A stretch of DNA of 64,000 nt. It comes from Heterohyrax brucei (lineage: Eukaryota; Chordata; Mammalia; Hyracoidea; Procaviidae). Positions within the stretch are counted from its first letter, which is position 1, and each line of letters starts with the position of its first letter. A program made the translations under genes and the position numbers. The stretch lies in contig CM053162.1 of the NCBI GenBank assembly GCA_028571685.1, positions 11,412,001 through 11,476,000 of the forward strand, given 5' to 3'. Below the pieces are notes generated by a model, which had not been told where the DNA came from, did no database searches, and was given only the letters and a program-made list of their open reading frames with translations. Shown here piece by piece: positions 33,464 through 45,859 of this stretch.

Positions 33464-34339
33464 TTCCCATAAGGTAGCTGTAATTTGAACTAACTACGAG
33501 TGGTTCAGTTTTTGTGGTTCATGAATATTACTATTTAATAGAGCATTCTGTTGCCTTCAGTAAGATGGCTATTGTTGCCCCCACCTTTTGTTTTACAATA
33601 CCTCAAGAACTACAGATAAACACTTTTTAAGTTAGACCATGACCTGGGAAAGAAGAAGTAAACTGGTAAATTTGAGTCAGTTATCAGCTCTGCTAGAGGC
33701 TTGCCTTTTATTTCACTCTGAGGAGTAATGCTGTTTGTTTTTAGCAGAAACACATAAGAGGAAAGACTGAGTGGGAGACTGGGGAATACTATTTTGATAG
33801 GGCACTTTTATTGTTTTGTCTGATGTATTGTGACCATTCCCAGCTCCCAGGATCCAGAGATCATACAAAATAGCTTCCAAAACCAAGCGTAAGTGATTTA
33901 AAAGAAATAGTTAAATGCCATGTTGGGTTATCTACCTTAGTTCTTCTCAGGTTGCCCAGGAGATCTAGCATCTACTATATCACATTTTTAAGAACATGGG
34001 TGAATTCTCAGCCAACACATACTTTGAGTATAGCAGGAAAACACAAATGTTTTCGACCTTCTGAGATACATTATGCTCTGGAAACTGGAAGCCATAAAAG
34101 ACAAAATTGTGGGAGGGGAAGTGTAGTGAGCACCCTGGGAAAGAATCACCCTGGAGCTCATTGACCTTTCTTTGATCTCCAGCTTTCTCAAGTCACTTTC
34201 CCATGCACTTCCTCAACACTGTTTTCAGTTCTTTAGATCTAATAAAAGGCTCTGGGTTGGGAGCATCTGCAAGTGCCTCAGTAGAGTGCTGATTCAGGTC
34301 TAACTCTGAGGGAGTGGAGTTCTCAACATGTTTACAGAA

Positions 34340-34341
<2 letters not shown>
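33464..34341. other. Unassigned stretch
   Basis: No gene or named repeat. A 70-codon frame at 33952 is not supported by any motif. Confidence 0.35.
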
Positions 34342-34376
<35 letters not shown>

Positions 34377-34386
34377 CGCACACGCA
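34342..34386 (+). repeat. (GT)n microsatellite with GC/CA flank
   Basis: A GT run (34342-34372) followed by alternating purine-pyrimidine 'GCGTGCGCACACGC'. Confidence 0.97.
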
Positions 34387-34576
34387 TTTTCTTATCAGAA
34401 GTAGCAATCTCTCAGCATAGTCATAGCCACCAAGGAGAATGACTTAGCCTCTTTCAAGCACCTTAACTAAACTCACATTTTGCATCAAGAAGCATGCTTG
34501 CTGCACAAGCACAGCTTCAAGGCAAATCCCCTTGGCCTTGTTTCCCTTCCAAACATTTTGCCACCCCATAGGTAGC

Positions 34577-34737
34577 TCATGGAGCCCTGATGGCACAGAG
34601 GTTAAGAGCTATGGCTGCCAATGAAAAGTTTGGTGGTTAAAATCCACCAGCTCCTCCTTGGAAACGCTATGAAGCTTTTCTACTCTGTCTTATAGGGTCA
34701 CAATGAGTCTAACTCAATGGTAATGGTTTGTTTTTAA
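34577..34737 (+). repeat. AfroSINE
   Basis: 'GAGCCCTGATGGCACAGAGG', 'AAATCCACCAGCTCCTCCTT', 'TAGGGTCACAATGAGTC', tail 'CAATGGTAATGGTTTG'. Confidence 0.93.
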
Positions 34738-35555
34738 AAAGTATCCATATATTGACAGTTACCTTTTTGTTAGCTAATTCTTTTGTGAGCCTCTACTTAA
34801 TTTTGCTGGTATAAGAGGCTGAATTAATACTTAATGCAATGCTATTCCTTGCGTTTCCTGCACATGGTTCACACTGAAGTATAAAATGGATTGTGTGTTG
34901 TCAATGATGGTGCAGAGTGTTGTTGGTGTTCCAACAGTGATATACTGCTTTGATAGTGGAGTACTTTCTTTTTCTGTTAATTTTAGAAATGCTGAGTGAT
35001 TTTCATACTTCTTCATTGTTATTACCAAAACGCATTTATTTCTTTCTCATTTTCAAATAATTAGGCAAAGAGGTTTGGAAAGCCTAATAATCACTTCATT
35101 TCCAAATTTCCTTTCTTCTGAAGTATTTTCATAATTAAATCATTCAATGATAGCCAACTAGAGAAGAGAGGGAAAAGTCCCATTTTATAGACAGAAACAC
35201 AGAGATGTTAATAGACCTGTCCAAGTTATACAAGTGGGACAAGATAAAAACTGAAAGAGAGCTTACATATCTTAAATTCAACCTGGTGATCAATTGGGAA
35301 TGATAAGGCCTTCATATAATTTGGCTTTAATTTTTCTGTCCCTTTAACTTAAACCTCACTGTAAGCTTAGACGTTGATTTTGCCCTACAGGCATTACATT
35401 ATTTAATAATGTGTACTCTCTAGCGAATATGTATTTTCTATAAACTTTTCAGTAGACCTTGTTTTGACTTGATGTACAGTGAATTGCAAATGATAACATT
35501 TTGTAATTTGCAGTAGCAATAAAAAAAGCAGATTATGAGCAAGCATATAGATTGT
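34738..35555. other. Unassigned stretch with old MIR trace
   Basis: 35170-35260 ('TTTTATAGACAGAAACACAGAGATG', 'CAAGTTATACAAGTGGGAC') resembles MIR on the minus strand. Otherwise nothing seen. Confidence 0.4.
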
Positions 35556-35559
35556 GTAT

Positions 35560-35720
35560 ACCATCATTTATTCAACAAATATATGCTCGGTGCTCTTTGG
35601 CAGGGGGAATAAAGTGGGGTCCTTACGCACACAGATCTTACATTTTAGTAAGGGAGACACATAATAAATAGTCAATTATACAGCGTAATAGTTATAAGTG
35701 CTGTGGAAGAAACAGAACAA
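35560..35720 (-). repeat. L2-like LINE fragment, minus strand
   Basis: 'TTATTCAACAAATATATGCTCGGTGCTC' and 'CTTACATTTTAGTAAGGGAGACACATAATAAATAG' follow the reverse-complement L2 3' region. 36000-36130 may be a continuation. Confidence 0.5.
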
Positions 35721-36284
35721 AACAATAATAAGGACACAGATAGTCATTATGGAAGTTAAGTGTAAACTCACCAAAAATAAAGTGACCCTGGATGGGAGGT
35801 AGTTGGAGAGATGAGTACCGTATTTTACACACAGTTGTTTGTCAATGGCTCCTCATCTCCCCCAGGTATTTTTATTAGTGCTGCTATGGCAACATTTATT
35901 TTACATGTTGCTGTAAAAAATTAGCATATCACAAAAATACCTGAGGGGCAAGGGGAATGCAGTGATTGGTAAACAAACTTAGAAGGTATTGTTATCTGAT
36001 TAAAAATACAGTAAGTGATTTGAAGGGTCCTGGAAAGGATTTTGGATTTTATTTTAAGTGTAATTGGAATCATAGAGCCCTGAAGGGGTTTGAGTGAGAA
36101 GAATGTTGTTATCTTACTACCGTTGCTGTGTTGAGAATGGATCATGGTGGGGAAAGTATAGAAGCCAAAGCCAGAAGATCACTTAAGAGACTGTTACAGT
36201 ATTTACTCAGAACAGAGATTATGGTGAGTGGATTTAGTAGTTAGGACTGTGGAAAGATTGCACTCCTGTGTATCTAAAGGAAGC

Positions 36285-36425
36285 CATAGTGGTGTAGTGG
36301 TTCTGTGCTCCAGCTGCTAACCAGAAGGTCATCAGTTCAAATCCACAGGCATTCCATGGAAACTCTATGGGGCAGTTCTACCTTGTTCTGTAGGGTTAGT
36401 CAGAGTCGACTCAGTGACAGTGTGC
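36285..36425 (+). repeat. AfroSINE
   Basis: 'GAAGCCATAGTGGTGTAGTGG', 'GCTGCTAACCAGAAGGTCAT', 'GGGCAGTTCTACCTTG' and 'CAGAGTCGACTCAGTGACA'. Confidence 0.9.
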
Positions 36426-36469
36426 AGGTTATTTATACAACTGAAAAGAATGGAAGGCAGAGACTCAGA

Positions 36470-36960
36470 GACTTGTACAGCAATGTTAACTGTAGCATTA
36501 TTCACAATAGCCAAAAGATAAAAACAACCCAAATGGCCATCAATAGATGAACGAATAAACAAAATGTGGTATATGTGTACAATGAACTATTAATTAGCCA
36601 TAATGAGAAACAAAGTCCTGATACATTATATGACATAGATGAACTTTAAAAATATTATACTGAGTGAAGTCAGACTCAAAAGGAAAAATGTCATATGATC
36701 CCACTTACATGAGATATGTAGACATCTAGAATAAGCAAGTGCACAGACAAGAGTTTATTAATGAATAGCAGCAGTCAGTGGGGGAAATGCAGAAGTAATG
36801 CTTAAAGGTTAATGTGAGTCTGTGGAGGGTGATGAAAAGAACTGGAAATGATAGTGGTGATGGTTGCATTACATGGTGAGCATTATTAATGTTGTTGAAT
36901 TGTACATGTAAAAATGGTTGAACTGGCAAATGTTTCGTCACATATATTTCACCCCGCCCC
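36470..36960 (+). mobile_element. Old L1 (L1M-type) 3' end
   Basis: 'TAGCATTATTCACAATAGCCAAAAG', 'GGCCATCAATAGATGAACG', 'GTGAAGTCAGACTCAAAAGG' and 'TTGAATTGTACATGTAAAAATGG' are the usual order at the 3' end of old mammalian L1. It is distinct from the younger L1s in this window. Confidence 0.85.
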
Positions 36961-37312
36961 CCCATATAACAAGGGAGAAAAAGCATAGGAAGAGACTGGA
37001 TTCAGCATGTTTTGAAGGTAGAATTAGAAAGATTTGCTGCTAACCTGCATGTGGTGTTTGAAAGAAAGCAAAGTTTTTATCCTGAAAAGGTTAAATGGGA
37101 AAGATTTTTAATATGGAGCATCAAGAGTCTGTTTTGAGCGTGTGAAGTTGGGGACATCCAAGTGGAGATATCCTGGGATCTATGGCTTGGTCTTCCAGTG
37201 GGAGGTCAGGGTGAAAGAATAACATCAGTGAACGGAGGCTTTTTAAAGCTTGCAGTAGATGAGATTATCGGGAGGGAGCATAGAGAGAGAGGTCCAAGGC
37301 CAGAGCTTTGGG

Positions 37313-37470
37313 AAAACACACTGCTGCTGAGTCAATTCTGACTCATAGTGACCCTACAGAACAGAGTAGAACTGCTCCACAGAGTTTTCCAGAAGCGCCT
37401 GGTGGATTCAAACTGCTAATCTTTTTGTTAGCAGATGTAGCACTTAACCACTATACCGCCAGGATTTCTA
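37313..37470 (-). repeat. AfroSINE, minus strand
   Basis: 'TGCTGCTGAGTCAATTCTGACTC', 'CAGAGTAGAACTGCTCC', 'GCGCCTGGTGGATTCAAACTG' and 'TTAACCACTATACCGCCAGG'. Confidence 0.93.
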
Positions 37471-39094
37471 GAGCCCTTGGGTAGCTTAGCACTTGAATTT
37501 TGGAAGAGAAGGACTGAGAAAGAGATGGCAAAGAGTTACTATGGGGCTGAATGATTCAACAATAAATATAGGCAGGTACAGCCAGTGTTACAGTTTAAGA
37601 GTTGGAAAAACAAGAACAAAAGTTAAAACTAAAAGTTTCAAATAACTGCAAATGTAGCCTAAGAACCAAAATGGTATGGAGAGAAGAGGGAATATGTAAA
37701 ATGTATTATTTCAGTGATTGTCCTGGGGATTTGCCATGTCTCCGAGAACAGGATGATTTAGTGACTAAAATGTTGACTGGTAACAATTTTTTGTTGTAAA
37801 GGTTCTATTTTTAGAGAAGCTACTCCATAAACATCTGTATTAACAAGGAGAATGCTACAACTGACAATATACCTTTTTCAAAAATCTGTTTTGTTGTCCT
37901 ATTATGGGAACATACATGGAGCTGGCCATTTGCCCAGGAAAATAAAAATAAACAAGATTATATCAAATGTCACTTTAGCATTAGTCTTTCTTTATTAAGC
38001 ACGCCCAGCTTCAAGCAACTCACTTTTCTCAAGCTGGCTGTGGAGCATTCAATTTTAGGATGAAAATAAACTTCTTTCTCCCTTACACAACTCCCAGGGT
38101 CTCTCTAAAACTAAAGGTTAAGTAAGTGTTCAGTCATTTGTGTTGGTGTTTTGTTTTGTTTTGTTTTTTAACTGGCTGTACAGGTCTGCACCATGACACT
38201 GCTTCAGTGCCTAGAGGGGACTGCAGTGCAACAGATCCAAAATACCAGGAGTGAGCCCAGATGTCAGATAGAAGACAGCAGTGCAAAGCATAAGAAAGCA
38301 GGCCAGGCCGAGTCCTCCAATAGCTCTAGAGATAGTGGGAATTTCCCCCCTTTTTCACTTCTGCATTTGGGAATACTAAATCAAACCATAAGCAATGAAC
38401 AAATTCAGTTATTTAACAGTATTTTACAGTTTTATTTTATGGGAATGGTGCAATTTCTGAGATATATTTATTGAATCAGTAAGGGTGTTATTAGAATGAT
38501 GGTAATTGGTTATAAACACTTGAAACACCAAGGTCAGATAGCTATAGAGTTGCCCAGCAATCACAACCTTTAGTTTATATATAAGTTTAACAGCACTAAC
38601 TACTTATAAAGACATTTGGATGTTGCCACCTAAGAAGAGGGAATATTGGCTCACAATGCCACCAAGGAGCATCTGCATCCACATTTTTGACCTCGTTTAA
38701 ACACTCCTGACATTTGGAAAACACATGTGGAATCTGTTTATTCTTCCCTAAACTATATATAATACAAGTGAGGGAACACTAACAAAATGTTTTGATACTC
38801 TAAATGTCTGTACCTTCCAATGTATACATGGATCTAATCTCTTTTGTGTATTTTTCACATTCCCAAAAAGATGAGCACAAACTATCTGAAACTGAGCTAT
38901 TGCAGATGAATTTCAGGAGGCTACATGAAAAGGATGCAGAGCTCTATTACCTTTGGTGAGGTAGCCAAGAGACTGGAGCCTGGGGCAAAACATGCTTCCC
39001 ATGGTGACCTGATTTCCTGTCACATATTGATTTCCATCACAGTAAGGACAGGTTTAATGCTTACCAAACCCCAGGAACAACACAAGCTATGGAA
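37471..39094. other. Unassigned stretch
   Basis: No named repeat or gene. TGTTTTGTTTTGTT run at 38143-38168. Frames up to 93 codons without domains. Confidence 0.35.
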
Positions 39095-39200
39095 TCCATG
39101 GAACCCTGGGGTACTGCAAATGGTTAAGTGTTCAGCTACACTAGCTGAAAGGCTGAGTTGCAACAGACTCAATGGCAATGGATCTTTGGTTTTAGGGGCA
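39095..39200 (+). repeat. AfroSINE with internal deletion
   Basis: The tRNA-like head ('GAACCCTGGGGTACTGCAAATGGTTAAG', 'TAGCTGAAAGGC') passes within a few bases to the tail ('CAACAGACTCAATGGCAATGG'), leaving out the ~70-bp body. Confidence 0.7.
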
Positions 39201-39214
39201 CCTAGGAAGGTAGG

Positions 39215-39345
39215 CTTAACAATTTACATCTGAAAGATCACAGCCTTGAACATTCTATGGCAGTAGTTCAACTCTGCACACACAGTTTTACCAGGAGTTG
39301 GAAGCAGCTGGATGGCCACTAACCCTAACAGCAACAACCGAATCA
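39215..39345 (+). repeat. AfroSINE 3' part, diverged
   Basis: 'AAGATCACAGCCTTGAACATTCTATGGCAGTAGTTCAACTCTG' and 'GAGTTGGAAGCAGCTGGATGGC' follow the long-form AfroSINE body and tail. The head is missing. Confidence 0.6.
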
Positions 39346-40389
39346 TAACTATTGCCTTCTGGGAGAGAATGTTCTCCGTAGACAAAAGATGAACACCATG
39401 AAGCTGTTGTAGTTTGGTGAAGGAATAGTTAAAAACTGTGGGCTTGTGTAGAAGTTAAAGATCTCTAGATTTCTTCATTAGTCTTGCTGTTTCTCTAGCA
39501 CGTAGAAAGTGCCCTTTAAGATCATAATGGGTCCCAACTGTAGCTGTTTCCAGTAGAGGACTTGGACACATTTATTTAAAGAGGATTCCTACATGTCTTT
39601 CCCAGCCCAGTTTGTGCCGCTGGGAAAATTTTCTCAACCCACCCTTTCCCAGATTATATGTTAGAAAACATCTAGAATCTTAGTGTTTAAAGAAACTTTG
39701 ATTCTACCAATGCTGGCAAGATAGTGGAATTATTGTACATATTCAATCCCCAATTTCATTTCTGGATATGGTGAAGTCCTGCTTCATGTACATGCCCTTC
39801 AGACTCTTCTATGTGTGGTCAAGTAGTTTTATAGTCAATACGTTTCATAGAAATGACTACGCTGAGTGGACTCAAATTACTGCAGTGACATTAGATGATG
39901 CAGTATTTGGCATCTGTCGATTTGAGCACTGAGAGAACGTTATACAGGTTAACTTCCCTGCCCCTCGACCAACACTTAAGATAACCAAGTCAGGAATGAA
40001 CGCTACATACATAAAAGAAAAAGAAAAAAAAAAAAAAGAAAGAAACTGGAATATCGTAGAGTGTCAAGGTATCTTTTCTGTATTCTGTTACACACGGCTG
40101 TTGCACGTAGAAGTGCTGCATAACCGTTAAGGCAGAACAAAGGGAACAGGGACAAGCCAAGGACAGCACTATTGTCAGGCCGAGGGCAGGGCCTTCCCTG
40201 TGAGCTCCTTCATTCGTCTCCGAAATCTCTTTCAGTATAGCTAAGCACTTCCAGACTTGCTACTCTTTCATCCATTCTTATCCTTCCTCTCTTCAATCTT
40301 CCAGTCTAGAACTCTGAATGAGAAGCCAACTGAAGGAACTTTTAGACTCCCTTCCCCCTATTCCCAAAGCCAGGTGATTCTAGACCAGA
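39346..40389. other. Unassigned stretch upstream of the CpG island
   Basis: An A-rich run is at 40013-40045. No TATA box or exon could be supported, and G+C begins to rise after about 40130. Confidence 0.4.
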
Positions 40390-40681
40390 ATGCGCTAGGG
40401 GTGAAGAGACTCGTATCTTCCTGGCCCGCGGCAACGCCCCCTTGCTTTCCTTGCGCTGTAACAGAATTAAGGGGTTAGCTGGGAGTGGAGAGGAGCCGCT
40501 GCCGTAGTCTCCAAGGATGCGTCTTCCTGGTTTATTGCCACTGCAGCAGATTTTTATTTTTGCGGCGCTGCACAATGCAGAAGCTGAGCAAAAGTCTGCG
40601 TTCGAACCCTTAAGGCAGCGTCTCTAACGCCCCACCGGCTCCTCCTGGCCCATTTCCCTTCATAAGAAGACCGCCACTCGA

Positions 40682-40705
40682 CCCTGGCCGACCCCCCCCC
40701 CCCCA
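40682..40705 (+). repeat. Poly(C) run in CpG island
   Basis: A run of about 14 C at 40691-40704. It could fold as an i-motif (or G-quadruplex on the other strand), but this is only a possibility. Confidence 0.7.
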
Positions 40706-40999
40706 GCCCACGTGCACCCCGGGACAACAGCAGACGAGGCATGGCGCGCCCCGCAGGCCGCGGACGCGCGCGCTCCTCTACCCTCTCTCCGCGCGCGTGC
40801 TCGTCCCCGTGGCCACGGCCGCGCGCCTCTTCTCCCTGCTGCGGGCGTCGCGGATCCGGGAAGGAGGCGGAGCAGGGGAGGCGGAGGCTCCGGCAGGCGG
40901 CGGGCTCCGGCGGTGGGCGCGCACCAGCTGCCGGTGCGCGAGCGCTGCGGGGGCGGACCGCGGGCGTCCGAGTGCGGGGCCTAGGAAGCCGTAGCACTG

Positions 41000-41367
41000 G
41001 TTCCTCAAGGGGCCGTACCGCCGGGGCCGAGCGTGCTGTGCGGTCAGGGTGGGAGTTGGAGGCTACGGCCCAGGGCCTGACGCCCCCGACCCCGAGCCTG
41101 ACTGGGTGGCGCGGCGGGATGAGTTGCGGGGCTGGGGGCCTCCCGGCCGAGGCCCCGCGGGTGCCCTCGGCAGCCCGGGGCTAGGGTCGGCGGCGGCGCG
41201 GAGGCCGCCGGCCGCTTCGGGATCCTTGTCGACGGCAAGCCGAGAGCTGCAGCCAGAGAAGCCGAAGGAGGAGGGCGTCGGGCTCAGCGCCCGCAGAGGG
41301 GCAAAGACACGGAGCGCAGAGGCGGGCGCAGCGACGCCGCGGTGAAGCGGCGGGGCCGCGGGGCTCG
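41000..41367 (+). other. Predicted non-coding first exon (start approximate)
   Basis: The proposed exon ends ...GGGCTCG at 41367 before GTAAGG at 41368-41373, a strong match to the U2-type donor consensus. Between 41185 and the donor there is no ATG at all, and the upstream open frames end before the donor (41184 and 41345), so the exon is most simply a 5' untranslated leader. The 5' end is a guess within the CpG island. I do not recognise the gene. Alternative starts or an unspliced CpG island transcript remain possible. Confidence 0.5.
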
Positions 41368-43869
41368 GTAAGGGGGAGCTGGGGAGGGGGCCGCTGAGGG
41401 CTGCCGTGACGCGCGGGCATCACCCGGGCCACCGGTAGGGCTGCGGGAGCATTTTTAACAGAAATCCCTTTATAAAGTGAGGGGTTTCAGATAGAACGTT
41501 TTTAGGACATCTCGGGTTTCCCCCGGCCTCCTGCGGAGGAACGGCGCTGCTGGCCTCTCGCCTCCGGCTCGCCGTGCATTTCCCCGCCGCCTTGGCTCGT
41601 CAGGGTTCACACCGCTGTGGCCTGCTGCAGTGCTGCCGCGTGAGGTCGAAGCAGGGAAGAACCCTATCCGTCAGCTGCGACTCCCGGGGACTAGCTGAAT
41701 GGGGTCTCTGAGGAGACGAGCGTCTTCCTCCGCTGCCCCCGGAGACCGCGCAGGGCTCAGCCTTCCTGGGTGTGGGGAAGTAGGCTGAGCATAATGCCTG
41801 TGGTCCAGTGGAGCTCTCTTTTGATCTTCCCAACTGCTAAAGTTCGTTAATACTGGTTACTTAGTGCCCCCCCCTTTTAACTTGTGTTCCACCCCGCCCC
41901 GCCCACGTATCACACCCTTCTCATTTTGTTGACTAGAGTAAATATTTTTAAAGGTTTTACAAACAGCTCACCTGAAACTCTATAGGGAGAAAAAGTCAAA
42001 CCTGATTTCTTAGCTCTAGTCTGCCTCTGGACTCTTTATAACCTCACCTTCTGTTGCTAACGCTTGAAGGAGATGACAGGGAGGAGACCCACAGCAGGAT
42101 GCTTGGGGTGCAGTTTAATAGTTATCTTTTAGGAAATAGAATTTGGATAATTATAATTTTGATCTTCAGGCTGACTTACAATCTGCTTGTAAAATGCATG
42201 GGGCTTTGCATGATGCTACGTGGATAGCTGGCTGTAGCGTTGTTGTCAGCGTCTTGTATTTTCCATTCTTTCAGAGTTTTTATTGGCAGGGGTTTAGACC
42301 TTTTTAAGTCAGTTTGAGGGGGAATGACTTTTTTGATACATTGGTTGCTTCTATAAACGTTGCCTGTATTCGTTTTTCTATTGGAAGAAGGAAAAATTGT
42401 GTTGGAGTACAGTGGTTAGTAGAGAGCACACGTATGCTAGGTTGATTCAGGAATTGAATTTTTTGTAATATTTTTGAGTAGTAATGTTTGTAATTTGTTC
42501 ATATATTCTTTCCTTGTGATTTAATTGAAGTGTCATCCATGGTCTTAAAATTTGCTCCTTGAACGTAAGAGTGGAGGAAATAGAAGCTTTTATTGCTACT
42601 ACACTAAGACCTCAGTGTTTTTCAAGTACCACTGACTGAATTTATTTTTAAGTCTTATTTTTGTTGACAATGTTCACAGCAGAACAGACAGCAATTCAAC
42701 CGTTTTTGTATGTATAGTTCGGTGACATTGATGACACTGTTCAAGCTGGGCAACCATTCTCTTAGTCCTTATTTGAGTGTGTCCTCCATCTCACTATTAA
42801 CTCACTACCCTTTAAGGTTCTCCTCTAATCTTCCAGTTGCTGTTGTCAACTTAACCCCATGTGGATAGTCTTAAGACAGCATCATGCTCAGGGTAGACAT
42901 TTTTTTTTTTTGCTAGTTGAGCTGAATTATGGTTTTAAGAAGACGCTAGGGGATATTTTTGACTTAAGGATTTGAATTAGTTTTAATAAAGCTCTCAGTG
43001 AAAAGAGTGTGTTATGATGGGGTTTCCCATTCAGGAATGTTGGAGTCTGTTTCATTCCTAAAATGGAAAATGTGGTGATGCTTTATAGAACATGTATCTG
43101 TAATGGTGTGAGTTTGGAACTGTGCTGAAGCCACTACTGTCCTACCATGGTCCCTGTAGCACTCCTGGAGTAAAGCAGCACTTTGGACAGAGGCTTTGTC
43201 CAGCCACAGCTGGGGTGGAAGCCCAGTTTACTGTGTTATCCTGCACATGAAGTTGGGTAACCGGGTGAAGTAGGGGGAACGAAAAAATGTAAGTGGGCCA
43301 GAAAGGCAATGTTAGTTGAAATAATCTTCTTCAGTTATATAACTGTTTTGTTTTCTAAGCAGAGACCAAGAACCAGCAGGGCGGGTTCAACTCTCCTTAG
43401 AGTCTTTGATGTTGGTTTGGATTCCAGTAGTTATGTTCCCTTTATTTCGTTTCCCAACCCCCATGTCACTTTCCAGTCACCAACAGCTATTCCACAGCTG
43501 GGCTGAAACTTTAGTGGCAATACCTTCATTCCCACTTCTCTTTCCCTCTCTCTCTCTCACCCCCTTCACTCTGACTTTCTTTCCCTTTAGGTAACTTATT
43601 TAGCAGTGTTTTCCCTTCCTAAGCTGTCCTGGGTATATTATCTGCACAGTGTACATAGGTTTACTTTTGACTGTAGATTCATTTAGTAAGTGGCAAGGAC
43701 TAGATACTGTTTTCAGGAGACTGGAGAAGCAGAAGAAAAATGAAATGAGCTAAATAGCTGTACTTTTAAAGGTTAAGAGTAATATTCTTGAGAATTTTTA
43801 ATAAAATATAACCCATTAATGTGAAACCTGGTGTTCATGGCAGTAGCCAAGAAGCACGAAAGACCAGTG
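41368..43869 (+). other. Putative first intron, repeat-poor
   Basis: After the donor the sequence drops to AT-rich within ~600 bp. No AfroSINE, LTR or young L1 was recognised up to 43869, in contrast to every other 2.5-kb stretch. CCCCGCCCCGCCCACG at 41891-41906 is a possible SP/KLF-type site. A CT-rich run is at 43535-43570. Confidence 0.45.
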
Positions 43870-44095
43870 GAAAGAAGACAGAACTTGAAGTCAGAGGAGG
43901 GTCACTTTTGAGCCATAGCGTAACTGTGTGGCATATTAACTACCTTCCTTGGTCGGGTTATTTACATTTCTGAGCTTATTTTACTTTATAAAGTAGAGAT
44001 GAGAAGGCTTATGTTGTTTTCCTTACAGGATTGTTGTGAAGGATTATATGCAAGGAAGAATGTGAAACTGCTTTGTAGAATTATTTTTATATACT
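43870..44095 (+). repeat. MIR SINE
   Basis: 'AGACAGAACTTGAAGTCAGA', 'GTAACTGTGTGGCATATTAACTACC', 'TTATTTTACTTTATAAAGTAGAGATGAG', 'CTTACAGGATTGTTGTGAAGGATTATATG' follow MIR from head to 3' part. Confidence 0.75.
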
Positions 44096-44481
44096 TAAGA
44101 TATTACTGTTAAATTACAGGTATACTTACTCTATTCAGAAACCTGTTTTGCCTAACAAATTAGATTGGAGAACAGTTTTAAATATTTCGAGACAGTAATT
44201 TAGAAAAATGCAGATAGCAGATGAGATTATTAGCGTTCTTCCACCTCAAAAATTTTGTGATTCTGTTTCACAGTTTAGGAAATCCATATATGCATCATGT
44301 ACAGTTTGTTATTCTTCAGAATTTTCAGTTATACTGAGATAGATGTCAGATGTCAGTCTGTTGATACTGAGATTTTCGAAAGTATCAGTTCAAAATAACA
44401 AAAGAGATTACAAATTGGGATTTGTGCTGAGAGCTGTTTAGTGAAAAACGTTCTACGTTAGTCTGCATTATCTGGACCGGG

Positions 44482-44795
44482 GTTGGCAAAGTACAGGCTG
44501 TAGGCCTGTAGCCTGTTTCTGTATGTCCCCAAGTAAGAATGATTTTTATTAATGGTCAAAACAAAAATATCAAAACAAGAGTAATGGCATGTGCAAATTA
44601 TACGAAATTCAAATTTTAACACCCCTAACTTTTATTGCAACACAGTTACACTCATTAATATGTTTACAGTCTAAGGCTGATTTTGCACTACAAGGCTGAG
44701 TTGAGTATTTTTAACAGAGGCTGTATGGCCTGCAAAGCCTAAAATATTTACTGTGAGCCCCTTTATAGAAAAAGTTTGGTAACCACTGATTTAGG
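44482..44795 (+). repeat. hAT-type non-autonomous DNA transposon (Charlie-like)
   Basis: The left end 'GGGTTGGCAAAGTACAGGCTGTAGGCC' and right end 'GCCTAAAATATTTACTGTGAGCCCCTTTATAGAAAAAGTTTGGTAACC', with 'TATTGCAACACAGTTACACTCATT' between, is a familiar mammalian hAT MITE layout. A short piece (about 44535-44615) of other sequence interrupts it. Confidence 0.75.
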
Positions 44796-45859
44796 ACTTG
44801 AAACTTTCTGTCTTAATAAGCACATGTGTTATTTTGTTCTTCTTTTTTTATTATGATTGAACGAAAATGTACATTCCCATATAAATTCACATGTTTACCT
44901 GTAATGCAGCTCCCACTGCTTTCCCTGCTTGGTGACAACACACCCCTCTTCTGTGCTCCATACATGTCCTATCCTCCCAACAGTCTCCTATCCCTCCTCT
45001 CCACCCACTCCGCTTCCTCCAGCAAGAGGTTGGCAGGATGCCATCCTATAGATGCATAGAACTGTAAAATTCCCACAAGATAACAGTCACTCCGTGTTGC
45101 CAAGTCCAATCCATTGCTGTCTGAAAAGTTGACCTTCATTATGGTGTATGGACAGGGGCGGCATCAGGGTTAGGGGCCATGCTCCCAGGGGAAACCTGAA
45201 GTCCCTTGGCCGTCAATTGTGGTCTTTTATTGGAGATCTCAGGGTGCACCCCTGTTTATTCTCTTGTTGCCATTGAGACTCAACTTTGTGAGCTCCATCG
45301 TGGCTATCACTGGTGGTGACCGGGCACCATCTGGTTCTTCTGGTCACCAGTCGATGTAGGCACCCACTCCCGTGGGTCTCTGTCTTCTGGGTTCTCTTTT
45401 CCCCATGTTGTTCTTGTCCTCAGTGATCATCTGTTCCCGTTGAGTTGGGACTGTTTGCTGTACCCTCAGATGGCAGCTTGGCAGCTTTTAAGAGCCTAGA
45501 CGCCACTCACCAATGAGGGGTGCAGAGAGTCCGCATTAGTGAAGTGCTAGTTGTGCTAATTGGCCTTGATTTCACCTGAGAGCATGGTCCCCAGCTCCCC
45601 GTCCCAGCTACTCTGTCCTTGCAATATTGGGTTAAGATGGGAGGACGACTCAAATTGTGTTGAAGTCCAGTTATTATTGATCTTTCTAATGTGTGCTGTC
45701 ACCAATTTCACCCAGCCAAATTTCTGTTAACGATCTAGACCCTCCCCCCCTTCCTCTCTCCCTTCTCACCCTTGCAGCCATCAAAGATTTTTTTCTTCTG
45801 TGCATGAGTCTGCTTTTAAGTTCTTATCATAGGGGTCTCATACAATAGTTGTCTTTTTG

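Larger units (their letters stand above)
40390..41650 (+). promoter_or_regulatory. CpG island promoter
   Basis: The only strongly G+C-rich and CpG-dense block in the window, densest at 40590-41440, with runs such as 'GCGCGCGCTCC' and 'CGGCGGCGGCGCGGAGG'. GC-box cores (GGGCGG or CCGCCC) occur at about 40951. No TATA box is obvious. There are no SINE, LTR or L1 insertions in the island or for about 2.5 kb downstream. In mammals this combination marks the 5' end of a gene, often housekeeping or developmental. Direction is taken as + because a consensus donor lies on that strand near the island's end. Divergent transcription cannot be excluded. Confidence 0.88.

Noticed and set aside
40554-41345. 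Long overlapping frames on both strands in the CpG island (up to 147 codons)
   Set aside because: High G+C removes stop codons by chance; frames are Arg/Ala/Gly/Pro rich, lie on both strands, and none runs open into the donor at 41368.
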